The notes under the pieces are model-generated. The model worked only from the letters and a program-made list of their open reading frames with translations. It made no database searches and was not told where the DNA came from. Below, piece after piece: positions 25,848 to 36,744 of a stretch of 45,924 nt of DNA. Position 1 is the first letter of the stretch, and each line of letters starts with the position of its first letter. A program made the translations under genes and the position numbers. This stretch comes from Prevotella falsenii DSM 22864 = JCM 15124 (GTDB lineage Bacteria > Bacteroidota > Bacteroidia > Bacteroidales > Bacteroidaceae), in assembly GCF_000613945.1 (NCBI RefSeq), contig NZ_BAJY01000022.1, positions 1-45,924 of the forward strand. The letters are read 5' to 3'.

Positions 25848-26708
25848 ATGTACGCAAACTGGAAAAAAATAACTTTCTGCGCATTAGATGCCGTGTTGGC
25901 ATTCTATCTTGTCATGGCGGTAACCTCGTGGAATACACCGGACAAGAGCCATCGCATCTGCACGAAAGTGAACATCAACATTTCCGATTCCAACAACTCC
26001 GGCTTCCTCAGTGCAAAGGAAATAAAAAACATTCTTGAAAAGGAACAACTCTATCCGCTTAACAAACGGTTGGACGGAATAAAGCCGCGAAGAATAGAAG
26101 AAGCCTTGAAAGTCGGACCATTTGTAGACACTGCACAATGCTACATAACGGAAAATGGGCACGTGAACATTATGATTTCGCAACGTATGCCTATAATCCG
26201 AATCAAGAACGATAAAGGCGAAGACTATTACTTGGACGATAACGGAGGCATACTCCCAAACTCTAAATATACAAGCGATTTAATTATCGCATCGGGAAAT
26301 ATCAGCCATTGGTTTGCTCACTATGGCATTGCACCATTGGCAAAAGCCATAAACAAATCGGATTTCTGGCTCAATCAGATTGAACAAATCCACGTTTGTG
26401 CCGACCGTGGCATAGAACTTGTACCACGAATAGGCGACCACATTATATTTATTGGCTATCTGCCAATAAGGAAAAGCAAGGCTGCAAACGAGAAAAGTAT
26501 AGCCGAGTTTGTGGCAAAGAAACTCGAACGAATCGAGAAATTCTATCGCTACGGACTCTCGCAAGCCGGTTGGAACAAGTACTCGTATATCAATGTAGAG
26601 TTCGACAACCAGATTATCTGCAAGAAGAAAGGTGCACAACCGCAACAAACAGATGCACAGCAGCAAGCAAAACAAGAAGAAACAATTCCGACAGAAGTAT
26701 CAGAATAA
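25848..26708 (+). CDS. ftsQ: Cell division protein FtsQ
   Basis: A 286-residue bitopic protein with one N-terminal membrane segment (about residues 8-26, ITFCALDAVLAFYLVMAV) and a periplasmic part. The periplasmic part has a POTRA-like first domain (VNINISDSNNSGFLSAKEIK) followed by the beta domain (PIIRIKNDKGEDYYLDDNGG). FtsQ scaffolds FtsB/FtsL in the divisome. The C-terminus is glutamine-rich (PQQTDAQQQAKQEE). Sequence similarity to proteobacterial FtsQ is low, so the call leans on position between murC and ftsA and on the topology, both standard for Bacteroidetes. Confidence 0.88.
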   Translation: MYANWKKITFCALDAVLAFYLVMAVTSWNTPDKSHRICTKVNINISDSNNSGFLSAKEIKNILEKEQLYPLNKRLDGIKPRRIEEALKVGPFVDTAQCYITENGHVNIMISQRMPIIRIKNDKGEDYYLDDNGGILPNSKYTSDLIIASGNISHWFAHYGIAPLAKAINKSDFWLNQIEQIHVCADRGIELVPRIGDHIIFIGYLPIRKSKAANEKSIAEFVAKKLERIEKFYRYGLSQAGWNKYSYINVEFDNQIICKKKGAQPQQTDAQQQAKQEETIPTEVSE

Positions 26709-26741
26709 GAACAAAACATAAGTTATAAAGTATTTTAGTGT

Positions 26742-28190
26742 ATGGCAGAATTTATTGTAGCCATTGAACTGGGCTCATCAAAAATTATGGGTATAGCCGG
26801 CAAGAAGAACCTTGACGGCAGTATCTCTGTGAATGCCGTTGTCAAAGAAGACGCCTCGCAGTGTATCAGAAAGGGCGTAGTCTATAACATCGACAAGACA
26901 GGACAGTGCTTAACCAATATTATAAACAAGTTAAAAAAGCAACTTAAACATGAAATAACACACGTCTACGTAGGCGTAGGAGGACAGTCTATTCGCAGTG
27001 TAAAGAATGTTATAGTAAAGGAATTACCTGCCGACACCATCATATCAAGCGATATGATAAACGAATTGATGGATGCAAACCGCGATATGAGCTATCCGGA
27101 GCAGGAAATTCTCGATGCTGCCACACAAGAATACAAGGTAGACAACCAAGACTCTATCGACCCTGTAGGCATCAAGGCAAACCATTTGGAAGGCAACTTC
27201 CTCAACATACTTTGGCGCAAATCGTTCTACGACAACCTGAACAGTTGTTTTGAAAAGGCGGGTATCGCCATTGCCGAGATGTATCTTGCACCTTTGGCAT
27301 TGGCAGACAGCGTACTCACCGAAAACGAAAAGCGGGGCGGTTGCGTACTTGTAGACCTTGGAGCAGAAACTACAACGGTATCGGTTTACTACAAGAACAT
27401 ACTCCGACATTTGGCAGTACTGCCGCTTGGTGGTGCAAACATCACAAAAGACATTGCCAGCTTGCAGATGGAAGAGAAAGATGCAGAGAAGCTGAAACTT
27501 ACACACGGCAGTGCATACACCGACGACAACGACATCGACAACAATCTTTCTTACACCGTAACCGACGATTACTCGGTAGAAAGCAGGAAACTCATTGCCA
27601 TTATTGAAGCCCGCGTTGAAGAAATTATCGAGAATGTTATCTATCAAATTCCGGCAGAATTTGCAGACAAACTCTTGGGCGGGTTCATTCTTACGGGCGG
27701 TGGCTCTAATATGAAGAACATTGAACGCGCTTTCCGCAACCATTCTCACGTAGATAAAATCAGAATTGCAAAGTTCGTTACCCAAACCATCAATGCAAGC
27801 AATGCCGACATCAATGCCAAGAACGGCACCATGAACACCATTCTCGGTTTGTTGGCAAAGGGCGACATCAACTGTGCAGGTGCTCCTATCAATCCCGACC
27901 AGAAGCTGTTTGAGGATACAACCAAGACAACAACGGCTACCACAAGCGACCTTCACAAGGAACCAAGAAAGGCAACCGAAATCGGACAAGGTGTTGTACT
28001 GACAGCAGCAGAGAAAGAAAAGGCTGAAGCAGAACGCCGCCGCATAGAAGAAGAAGAGCGCAAACGCAGAGAAGAGGAAGAAGAACAGCGCAAGCAGGAA
28101 GAAGAAGAGAAACGCAAAAACAGCTTTTGGGGCAAATTAACTCGTAAGATGAAAGATTTTGGCGGTTCTATTTTAGAGCCTGAAGAGTAA
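26742..28190 (+). CDS. ftsA: Cell division protein FtsA
   Basis: A 482-residue actin-fold ATPase that tethers FtsZ to the membrane. The phosphate-1 loop is IVAIELGSSKIMGIAG, the SHS2/1C insertion is around residues 80-165, phosphate-2 is CVLVDLGAETTTVSVY and the adenosine motif is GFILTGGGSNMKNIE. The C-terminal tail is a long highly charged E/R/K stretch (residues about 415-455) followed by KNSFWGKLTRKMKDFGGSIL, an amphipathic helix suited to membrane targeting. The charged linker is longer than in E. coli FtsA. It precedes ftsZ by 78 nt. Confidence 0.95.
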   Translation: MAEFIVAIELGSSKIMGIAGKKNLDGSISVNAVVKEDASQCIRKGVVYNIDKTGQCLTNIINKLKKQLKHEITHVYVGVGGQSIRSVKNVIVKELPADTIISSDMINELMDANRDMSYPEQEILDAATQEYKVDNQDSIDPVGIKANHLEGNFLNILWRKSFYDNLNSCFEKAGIAIAEMYLAPLALADSVLTENEKRGGCVLVDLGAETTTVSVYYKNILRHLAVLPLGGANITKDIASLQMEEKDAEKLKLTHGSAYTDDNDIDNNLSYTVTDDYSVESRKLIAIIEARVEEIIENVIYQIPAEFADKLLGGFILTGGGSNMKNIERAFRNHSHVDKIRIAKFVTQTINASNADINAKNGTMNTILGLLAKGDINCAGAPINPDQKLFEDTTKTTTATTSDLHKEPRKATEIGQGVVLTAAEKEKAEAERRRIEEEERKRREEEEEQRKQEEEEKRKNSFWGKLTRKMKDFGGSILEPEE

Positions 28191-28268
28191 GAATTCAACT
28201 CTTGAAAAGCGTAAGAAAACACTTTTAAAGGCGTAGGAAATAAAAAACAAGACAAAGGAAATACGGCT

Positions 28269-29579
28269 ATGGCAGATAATAATATGAAAAGAGAAATACT
28301 CGACTTCGGCGAAGCTGAACAGAACAGCATCATCAAAGTTATCGGTGTTGGCGGCGGCGGTGGCAACGCCGTGAACCACATGTACCGCGAAGGCATACAC
28401 GATGTAACATTCGTTTTGTGCAACACCGATGCACAATCGCTCAACGACTCGCCCGTTCCCATTCATTTGCAACTTGGCAAGGAAGGTTTAGGAGCCGGCA
28501 ACAAGCCTACCAAGGCAAAGGAAGCAGCCGAGGAAACCCTCGACGACATAAAGAAAATGCTGAGCGACGGCACCAAGATGGCATTCATTACCGCCGGAAT
28601 GGGTGGCGGAACGGGTACGGGAGCAGCCCCCGTCATTGCAAAAGTAAGCAAGGAAATGGGCATTCTCACCGTAGGTATCGTTACCATTCCATTCCGTTTC
28701 GAGGGCGACAAGAAGATAGACCAAGCACTCGACGGTGTAGAAGAAATGTCGAAACACGTAGACGCTTTGCTCGTTATCAACAACGAACGTCTGCGCGAAA
28801 TATACCCGGAAATGAGCGTGCTCAACGCTTTCGGCAAGGCTGACGACACGCTTAGCGTAGCCGCAAAGAGCATTGCAGAAATCATTACCGTTCACGGACT
28901 CATCAACCTCGACTTCAACGACGTGAAAACAGTGTTGAAAGACGGCGGCGTAGCCATCATGAGCACAGGTTACGGCGAAGGCGAGGGCCGTGTAAAGCAG
29001 GCTATCGAAGACGCTCTGAACTCTCCGTTGCTCAACGACAACGACATTTACAACTCCAAGAAAATACTTCTCTCCATCAATTTCAGCAGCGACAACAACG
29101 ACAATCCCGGCTTGACGATGGAAGAGATGAGCGATATAAACGAATTTATGAGCCACTTCGGCAACGGATTTGAGCTGAAATGGGGCTTGGCACTCGACCC
29201 GGAACTCGACAAGAAAGTAAAAGTTACCATTCTCGCAACAGGTTTCGGCATCAAGGACGTGGAAGGAATGGGCAGCCACATCAAGAAACATTCGCTGGAA
29301 GAAGCAGCGCGCCTTGCCGAAGAAGAGGAGCGCGAGGCAGAACGCAGAGACCGCAGAGACCGCATCTATGGCGGAAGCAAGTCTACAAAATCGAAGCGTC
29401 GTCCGCACATCTACATCTTCTCTCAGGAAGATTTGGACAACGAGGACATTATCCTCGCTATCGAAAACACCCCGACCTACAAGCGCACGAAGCAAATGCT
29501 CAAAGACTTAAAGGTTACACCGGAGAAGAAAGAAGATGCGCCGTCTGAAGAAGTTCAGGGCGTCATCAGCTTTGTGTAA
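28269..29579 (+). CDS. ftsZ: Cell division GTPase FtsZ
   Basis: A 436-residue tubulin-like GTPase forming the Z ring. N-terminal VIGVGGGGGNAVNHMYREGI, the tubulin signature GGGTGTGAAPVIAK (near residue 115), the T7 loop NLDFNDVKTVL, and the second domain are standard. The C-terminal linker is basic and acidic (EEEEREAERRDRRDR). The end (PTYKRTKQMLKDLKVTPEKK onward) lacks an obvious copy of the usual conserved tail peptide. It is the last gene of the cluster and is followed by a terminator at 29652-29683. Confidence 0.97.
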   Translation: MADNNMKREILDFGEAEQNSIIKVIGVGGGGGNAVNHMYREGIHDVTFVLCNTDAQSLNDSPVPIHLQLGKEGLGAGNKPTKAKEAAEETLDDIKKMLSDGTKMAFITAGMGGGTGTGAAPVIAKVSKEMGILTVGIVTIPFRFEGDKKIDQALDGVEEMSKHVDALLVINNERLREIYPEMSVLNAFGKADDTLSVAAKSIAEIITVHGLINLDFNDVKTVLKDGGVAIMSTGYGEGEGRVKQAIEDALNSPLLNDNDIYNSKKILLSINFSSDNNDNPGLTMEEMSDINEFMSHFGNGFELKWGLALDPELDKKVKVTILATGFGIKDVEGMGSHIKKHSLEEAARLAEEEEREAERRDRRDRIYGGSKSTKSKRRPHIYIFSQEDLDNEDIILAIENTPTYKRTKQMLKDLKVTPEKKEDAPSEEVQGVISFV

Positions 29580-29651
29580 GAAACAAGACGGACTAAAACC
29601 CATAAGGCAAAGCGAAATACTTTCCAAAAATACAACCATTTACACGATAAA

Positions 29652-29683
29652 ACGATGTGCGCATATTGCGAAACGCACATCGT
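29652..29683 (+). terminator. Terminator after ftsZ
   Basis: ACGATGTGCG (29652-29661) pairs exactly with CGCACATCGT (29674-29683), a 10-bp stem, followed by TTTTGCTTTTTAT. It closes the division/cell-wall cluster. Confidence 0.85.
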
Positions 29684-29721
29684 TTTTGCTTTTTATAAAC
29701 TACGACAGGAAGAAAACCTAA

Positions 29722-30053
29722 CTTCAAGAAAAGCACATTTACAAGACATTTTCCTCTATTAGTAAGCAAGTTTTCTACAAATTCCGCAGCGTTCTCAACC
29801 GACTTTGCTCGCAGGGCTATATTGTCGATGGCGGTCCGCTCGGCACGTTCCGCTCCACATTTTCGTCGAAGGCAGTAGAGAAGGAGGAAGATTTCAAGCC
29901 GTCGGAGTGCATCTTGAAGATGCAAATTCTATTTACACCTACCGCCCGCTTCCGCCAACTGAATATGTGGAGTTCTTCCGCGTGCCGAAGCGGGAGCAGA
30001 AGAAAGGTAAGCCTGTGGGCGGCGGCTCGGGTGGCGGAAACGAGCTCCCATAA
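29722..30053 (+). pseudogene. Decayed HU-like (HU-HIG) DNA-binding protein gene
   Basis: One plus-strand frame (29722 to about 29960) reads VFYKFRSVLNRLCSQGYIVD, then GPLGTFRSTFSSKAVEKEED, FKPSECI and LFTPTARFRQL. This resembles the second half of Bacteroidetes HU-like proteins (pattern G.LG.FR...SSK....ED......I....V.FTP...R). The sequence then continues plausibly in the next frame as EYVEFFRVPKREQKKGKPVG, ending GGGSGGGNELP at 30053. The family N-terminal third is missing and no start codon is found, so the gene is truncated and frameshifted (near 29950-29962). HU-like proteins bind and bend DNA. The family call is from pattern recognition and is moderate. Confidence 0.5.
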
Positions 30054-30078
30054 ACGGGCAACGGAAACCGACATATAT

Positions 30079-30117
30079 AAAAGGAGTTGAGAATTATCGT
30101 AATTCTCAACTCCTTTT
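30079..30117. terminator. Bidirectional terminator, 18-bp perfect stem
   Basis: AAAAGGAGTTGAGAATTA, loop TCG, and its exact complement, with A and T tracts on both sides. It lies between a plus-strand remnant and the minus-strand araC-type gene, so it can stop transcription from both directions. Confidence 0.85.
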
Positions 30118-30144
30118 ATGTTTTTAGCACCTCTGCCGAGTCTG

Positions 30145-31011
30145 TCAGCTTCTTCTGAACTGCGACGGGCTCTTGCCGTAGCGGTCTTTGAAATACTTTC
30201 CTAAGAAACTTTGGTTGGGGAAATGCAATTCTTCTGCAATCTGCTTGATGCTCATTTTGCTGTTTCTAAGCAACACTCGGATTTCCATCATCACATAATA
30301 GTCAATCCATTCGCTCGGTGTGCGCTTGCTGATATGCTTGATTGTTTCCGAGAGATACTTGGGCGAGATGTAAAGTTGCTCGGCATACCAGCTGACACGG
30401 CGTTCCGAACGGTATTCTTTTTCCACCAATCTTATGAAGTCGGAGAAGATGGTTTCGCCTCTCGATTTGCCCGTTTTCTCTACTTGTTGTACACGATAGA
30501 TAACGTTGCACATATCGTAGATGAGCACTTTCAGCATTGTTGCCACCAATTCGCGGCGGAATTCGTGTTGAAGGTCGAGTATTTTCAGCTTTACGGCTTG
30601 TATGTAGTTCAGCAGTTCGCTTACCAAATTGTCTTCGGCGTGGAATACAGGGTGGCGACGCGCGAAGAGGAAAAGCGTGGTAAGTTCTTTCACGTTGCTC
30701 ACAATTTCTTGGAAGAAGTCGTAAGAAAGCAAGAGACAAACCCCTTTTGCATCTGCCGACATTTTGTAATCGCCTATTACTTGCCCTTCGCTGACAATGA
30801 GAACATCGTTGGAAGAAACCTTGCGTATTACAGTATCAACCGTATATTCAACCTCTCCACCGGTGCAGATTGCCAACAACAGGCATTTCATTCTCGATGT
30901 TTCGGTGAGAGTGGGCAAACCTGTTGTCGAGTCGTACAACAACAAATCGTTCTCTATGCTGAAGCCATTGGGGTATTTACCCTTAATGAAATCGATATTA
31001 AGTTCTCTCAT
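30145..31011 (-). CDS. AraC-family transcriptional regulator
   Basis: A 288-residue protein with an N-terminal ligand-sensing domain (about residues 1-170) and a C-terminal AraC double helix-turn-helix (about 190-288). Visible in the DNA-binding part are VSWYAEQLYISPKYLSETIK (first HTH) and MSIKQIAEELHFPNQSFLGK followed by YFKDRYGKSPSQFRRS (second HTH and family end). The effector and targets are unknown. It stands alone between gyrB (same strand, upstream) and a bidirectional terminator, so nothing nearby suggests its regulon. Confidence 0.9.
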   Translation of the reverse strand: MRELNIDFIKGKYPNGFSIENDLLLYDSTTGLPTLTETSRMKCLLLAICTGGEVEYTVDTVIRKVSSNDVLIVSEGQVIGDYKMSADAKGVCLLLSYDFFQEIVSNVKELTTLFLFARRHPVFHAEDNLVSELLNYIQAVKLKILDLQHEFRRELVATMLKVLIYDMCNVIYRVQQVEKTGKSRGETIFSDFIRLVEKEYRSERRVSWYAEQLYISPKYLSETIKHISKRTPSEWIDYYVMMEIRVLLRNSKMSIKQIAEELHFPNQSFLGKYFKDRYGKSPSQFRRS

Positions 31012-31106
31012 ATAATGTTATTTTGAACGAGTCAATCACTTATCCTGCAGGTGTAAAACAGTGAAAGTTCGTAGATTAAGCTATTCCTTTTGGCAAATCG
31101 ACAACG

Positions 31107-33125
<2,019 letters not shown>

Positions 33126-33169
33126 CTAATTTTTCAAGATTTCATACAACCTATGAAACTATCTACTTG

Positions 33170-33177
33170 CAAAGATA
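33170..33177 (-). promoter_or_regulatory. Promoter element of gyrB
   Basis: On the minus strand this is TATCTTTG, a perfect -7 box, 93 nt before the gyrB start. No TTG is found 19-21 nt upstream of it. Confidence 0.5.
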
Positions 33178-33365
33178 CGAAAAAATACCCAATTAAAAGG
33201 AATATTTAGTGCGAAAAAAAGTTTAATCAGAGCGATTTATAGGGCATTAGAAACTTAATAAAGAGTAACAATACCATCTAATCCACTCTGAAAAGAAAGT
33301 ACTTCTTACCCGCTACCCTACTGCTCCTACAATCTTACTTCAGGAAGGAAAAGACGAGAAAGCAT

Positions 33366-33562
33366 TGTAAAAATTCTTCACAAGCACAAAGATTTCATAT
33401 TCCCCTGTTTACCAATGCGTTGCAAAACCTATTGTTTTGCGTTCCAAAAGCGTAGGTTTTACACGGCGAAATCGGCTGTTTTGCGATGCAAAACAGCCGA
33501 TTTCGCAATGTTAAAACACAGTTGTCACTTTTTAATAAGATTATCTTTACAAAATCGAAACT
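33366..33562 (-). repeat. Dispersed hairpin repeat, copy E (inverted, with swapped stem)
   Basis: Family order on the minus strand. The core hairpin at 33469-33503 is AAATCGGCTGTTTTGC, loop GAT, then the exact complement (16 bp). In the other copies the same stem carries GCGTAGG/CCTACGC; here both arms changed together to TCGGCTG/CAGCCGA. The flanks CCTATTGTTTTGCGTTCCAA and AAGATTATCTTTACAAAATC match the family. It lies between the 5' end of gyrB and the 3' end of rpsT. The rest of 33178-33720 shows nothing else. Confidence 0.9.
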
Positions 33563-33720
33563 GTTTTTGAGTATTCTTTTTGAGCAGGAAACAGAAAATC
33601 AACCCACCAAAAACATCAAATGTTTCTCTAAACATAATGGCTATTAATCATAAGCACTTACTCGACACAAAGACATAGGGAGAACACATTTGCGAAGATT
33701 TCACAGGGGTATAAAACGCA

Positions 33721-33753
33721 AAAGGCTACAATCTTTATCAGATTGCAACCTTT
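33721..33753 (-). terminator. Terminator of rpsT
   Basis: AAAGGCTACAATCT (33721-33734) and AGATTGCAACCTTT (33740-33753) form a 14-position stem with two mismatches. On the minus strand a T-rich tract (TTTTGCGTTTTAT) follows. It is 35 nt past the rpsT stop. Confidence 0.65.
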
Positions 33754-33787
33754 CATTATTCTTTATTTGCTATGACTTTACCGTATT

Positions 33788-34042
33788 TTACCCAAGCGTA
33801 GCAATGTGCTGGCAAAGACCGGACTTCAAGTTCGCTGCCTTATTCTTATGAATAATATTTGTTTTAGCAAGTTTATCAAGCATCTTCTGTACAGTTGGAT
33901 ACAGCTTAACAGCTTCTTCCTTGTCAGTGATGTTACGTAGCTTGCGAACAGCGTTACGCATTGTTTTAGCGTAATACTTATTGTGCAAAGTCTTCACCTT
34001 GTCTTGGCGGATTCTCTTAAGTGATGATTTGTGATTTGCCAT
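33788..34042 (-). CDS. rpsT: Small ribosomal subunit protein bS20
   Basis: An 84-residue, very basic helical protein starting [20 protein letters not shown] and containing [16 protein letters not shown] near the end, the standard bS20 pattern. It binds 16S rRNA and helps early 30S assembly. It lies 22 nt downstream of tRNA-Glu on the same strand, so both may share a transcript, and a terminator follows. Confidence 0.96.
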   Translation of the reverse strand: MANHKSSLKRIRQDKVKTLHNKYYAKTMRNAVRKLRNITDKEEAVKLYPTVQKMLDKLAKTNIIHKNKAANLKSGLCQHIATLG

Positions 34043-34064
34043 CTTTACTTTTTATTTTTGTTTG

Positions 34065-34136
34065 TAGTCTCTAGGGGAATCGAACCCCTCTTACAAGAAT
34101 GAAAATCTTGTGTCCTAACCGATAGACGAAGAGACC
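34065..34136 (-). tRNA. tRNA-Glu (anticodon TTC)
   Basis: The minus strand folds as a 72-nt cloverleaf: acceptor GGTCTCT/AGAGACT with a G-U first pair, anticodon stem CAAGA/TCTTG with loop TTTTCAT (anticodon TTC), and T arm AGGGG-TTCGATT-CCCCT. The 3' CCA is not encoded. It is followed on the same strand by rpsT. Confidence 0.95.
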
Positions 34137-34225
34137 TTCTTTTGTTTTGCGGGTGCAAAGGTAGCAGTTTTATTTTAATCGTCCAAATTTTCTCAAAGAT
34201 ATTTTTCATTCTGCTGCGCTTTTTG

Positions 34226-34233
34226 TATCTTTG
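34226..34233 (+). promoter_or_regulatory. Promoter element of recO
   Basis: TATCTTTG, a perfect -7 box, 17 nt before the recO ATG. No clear -33 TTG is seen. The short distance suggests a very short leader. Confidence 0.5.
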
Positions 34234-34250
34234 TATCAACAAAAAGGCTT

Positions 34251-34985
34251 ATGATTACAAAAACAAGAGGAATAGTACTGCGGAGCGTTCGTTTCGGAGA
34301 ATCATCGTTGATTGTCGATGTGCTGACGGAGTTGTCGGGGCGTGTTTCTTTTGTTGTGCGCATTCCTAAAACATCGAAAGGCAAAGTAAAGAAACAATAT
34401 TTTCAGCCTATGACTTTGCTCGATTTTGAATACGATTTCAGGCAACGAAGCAGCTTGCAGCATATTAAAGATGTAAGAATAGCCCAACCTTATTCCTCTA
34501 TTCCCTGCAATCCTGTAAAGTCGAGCGTTCTGCTTTTCCTTGCAGAGTTCCTATATTATACTACTCGGGACGAGCAAGAGAATTCCACCTTATTTAATTA
34601 TATAAGCGCAAGTTTGGAATGGTTCGACAGTGCCTGCGACGGTTTTGCCAACTTCCACCTTGTTTTCATGATGCGTTTGGGCAGGTTTCTCGGCTTCCAC
34701 CCTTTTCTCGACAACTTCACGCAGGGTTGTTTCTTCGACCTTCGCAACGGTTGCTTCACGCTGTCGGCACCTTTACATTCCGATTTCCTGAATGCAACAG
34801 ATGCCGAAAGTATGCACACACTGATGCGAATGAACTTTGAAACAATGAAGGTTTTCAAACTCTCGCACGACGAACGCAACCGCATTACCGAACTTGTGTT
34901 GCACTACTATCGTCTCCACATACCCAATATGCCCGACCTGCAAAGCTTCGACATCTTGCGCGAGGTGTTTTCGTATAAGTCCTAA
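34251..34985 (+). CDS. recO: DNA repair protein RecO
   Basis: A 244-residue RecO, which works with RecR to load RecA onto SSB-covered single-stranded DNA in the RecF pathway. It has the N-terminal OB-fold start ITKTRGIVLRSVRFGESSLI and the phrase SFVVRIPKTSKGKVKKQYFQ, then LLDFEYDF. The C-terminal helical domain includes MMRLGRFLGFHP. The cysteines (for example CFFDLRNGCF) do not form a clear four-Cys zinc site, as in other Bacteroidetes RecO. It is a single gene; DNA between 34986 and 35130 holds nothing evident except the start of the next promoter. Confidence 0.93.
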   Translation: MITKTRGIVLRSVRFGESSLIVDVLTELSGRVSFVVRIPKTSKGKVKKQYFQPMTLLDFEYDFRQRSSLQHIKDVRIAQPYSSIPCNPVKSSVLLFLAEFLYYTTRDEQENSTLFNYISASLEWFDSACDGFANFHLVFMMRLGRFLGFHPFLDNFTQGCFFDLRNGCFTLSAPLHSDFLNATDAESMHTLMRMNFETMKVFKLSHDERNRITELVLHYYRLHIPNMPDLQSFDILREVFSYKS

Positions 34986-35130
34986 GAATATTTTATTTAT
35001 TTTCATCGGGGTTCATCAAAATATGTTTTAAGAGAGTTTCTCTTTCTGTAAATAGTAAATTACTAAAACTTTCTTTTTAGAACTACTATATGTCAATTGT
35101 TCACTTACAACAACTTATAAATATAAAAGT

Positions 35131-35162
35131 TTGGATTACTACTTTAAAATAGCTATATTTGC
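35131..35162 (+). promoter_or_regulatory. Promoter of the restriction-modification operon
   Basis: TTTG (35131-35134), 20 nt, TATATTTG (35155-35162): a full Bacteroidetes promoter. It decides the methyltransferase start, because earlier in-frame starts would lie inside the promoter. Start ATG 35194 leaves a leader of about 26 nt. Confidence 0.75.
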
Positions 35163-35193
35163 ACTTGTATTCAAACACGATTATAGTCATTTA

Positions 35194-36744
35194 ATGATAA
35201 AGAAAAATAAATATGGACAGTATTTTACTATTGAAAGCATAGCCGAATTTATGGTTTCTTTAGTAAAGCAAAATAAAGAAGCAAGAGTGCTTGAGCCTTC
35301 TTGCGGAGAGGGCGTGTTCCTGAAAATGCTGTATAAGAGTGGCTTTAAGAATATAAAGGGTTACGAAATAGATAGTACTTTAAAAAATCCATACGACGTG
35401 GTGGCATTCAAAAGTTTTATAGGCTCACCTCTTTCCGAACGCTTTAATGTCGTGATTGGCAATCCTCCATATATCCGTTGGAAGAATTTGGAAGACGATT
35501 TGAAGGCAGAATTGGCACAGTCTGCCTTGTGGAATAAATACTTTAACAGCCTTTGCGACTATCTGTTCATCTTTATTCTGAAAAGCATAGAACAGCTGGA
35601 AGAGAACGGCGAACTTGTTTTTATCTGTCCGGAATATTGGCTAAATACGACACATTCGGCTTCGTTGAGAAACTATATGTGTGCAAATGGTGTGTTTTCC
35701 GATATTTATCTTTTCAAGGAAGTGCCTTTGTTCGAAGGCGTAACATCTTCGTTTATTATATTCAGATATATCAAAACAAGTGAGCCTGCATCAGAAATAG
35801 CTTTGCATAGATATATTGGGAGGGGGAAACCGGACTTAGAGACGTTGATGGACGGTGGCTGTTTTCAAACCGAACAGATACCGGCTTTCCTCATAGGAGA
35901 ACGCTGGATATTGGCAACAAGAAGCAAGCAAGAGCTGATGAAGTCGTTCCAGAATAGCTGCATTCAGACCAAAGGTTTGTTTCCGAATGATGAAACGTTT
36001 TACAGAATAGGCGATTTTTGCGACATTGGAAACGGAATGGTGTCCGGATTGGACAAGGCATTTAAAGTTACAGACATAGAATCTTTAAATGAAAATGAAC
36101 GTAACAGCCTGATAAAAGTAAATAAGGCAAAGGATTTAGAGCCCTATTCCAATGTTGGAACAAGCTATTATTTCTTCATAAAGGACGATATGGAAGAGAA
36201 GGACTTTGCTGTAAAATTCCCGCATTTTTACAAGCAATTAATTCCTTATAAAGACTCATTGGAAAAGCGATACAGCTATGGAAGGGACTTACCGATATGG
36301 CAATTCGCCTTTCCTAGGAACGAAAAACTTTTTAATAGGGCTGTTTCCCGCATCTTTGTGCCGTGCAAAGACAGAATATCCACACGACATTACTTCCGCT
36401 TCTCGTATGCCGAAAAGCAGTATTATCCGTTGCAAGATGTTACGGGGATATTGCTGAAAAAGCAATGCAAGGAAGATATTAAGTATATTTTAGCATATTT
36501 GAATAATGAAAGAGTGTTCGAATGGCTAAAATATAATGGTGTCGTAAAAGGCGAAATCATTGAATTTTCGGAAGCACCAATAGCAAGCATACCCTATCGC
36601 CCCATACGATGGGATAACAAACGTGAGGTAGCGTTGCACGATATGATAGTGAAAGCGGCTACAGAGTATATAAAAAAGAAAGACGAAGAGAGCTTTTCAA
36701 TCATTAATTCTAGCTTTAATAAATTATTCAATGAGCACAATTAA
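35194..36744 (+). CDS. Type II DNA adenine-N6 methyltransferase, HincII/HindII type
   Basis: A 516-residue adenine methyltransferase that would protect host DNA from the partner nuclease. The start at ATG 35194 gives MIKKNKYGQYFTIESIAEFM, typical of gamma-class N6-adenine enzymes (N-x-Y-G-Q-Y-F-T). The SAM motif is VLEPSCGEGVFLKML (about residues 33-47), and the catalytic motif is NPPYIRW (about 91-97). The C-terminal part (target recognition) starts around residue 240. Length is close to M.HincII (about 500). Its 3' end overlaps the nuclease start by 14 nt. The target GTYRAC is inferred from the nuclease. Confidence 0.92.
   Translation: MIKKNKYGQYFTIESIAEFMVSLVKQNKEARVLEPSCGEGVFLKMLYKSGFKNIKGYEIDSTLKNPYDVVAFKSFIGSPLSERFNVVIGNPPYIRWKNLEDDLKAELAQSALWNKYFNSLCDYLFIFILKSIEQLEENGELVFICPEYWLNTTHSASLRNYMCANGVFSDIYLFKEVPLFEGVTSSFIIFRYIKTSEPASEIALHRYIGRGKPDLETLMDGGCFQTEQIPAFLIGERWILATRSKQELMKSFQNSCIQTKGLFPNDETFYRIGDFCDIGNGMVSGLDKAFKVTDIESLNENERNSLIKVNKAKDLEPYSNVGTSYYFFIKDDMEEKDFAVKFPHFYKQLIPYKDSLEKRYSYGRDLPIWQFAFPRNEKLFNRAVSRIFVPCKDRISTRHYFRFSYAEKQYYPLQDVTGILLKKQCKEDIKYILAYLNNERVFEWLKYNGVVKGEIIEFSEAPIASIPYRPIRWDNKREVALHDMIVKAATEYIKKKDEESFSIINSSFNKLFNEHN

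Noticed and set aside
27045..27989. 314-residue open frame antisense to ftsA
   Set aside because: Shadow of ftsA; Cys/Val-rich nonsense composition typical of reverse-strand frames here.
28488..29495. 335-residue open frame antisense to ftsZ
   Set aside because: Shadow of ftsZ, which is certain on the plus strand.
30211..31026. 271-residue plus-strand frame opposite the AraC-type gene
   Set aside because: The minus-strand frame has a complete AraC domain; the plus frame has no recognisable motif.
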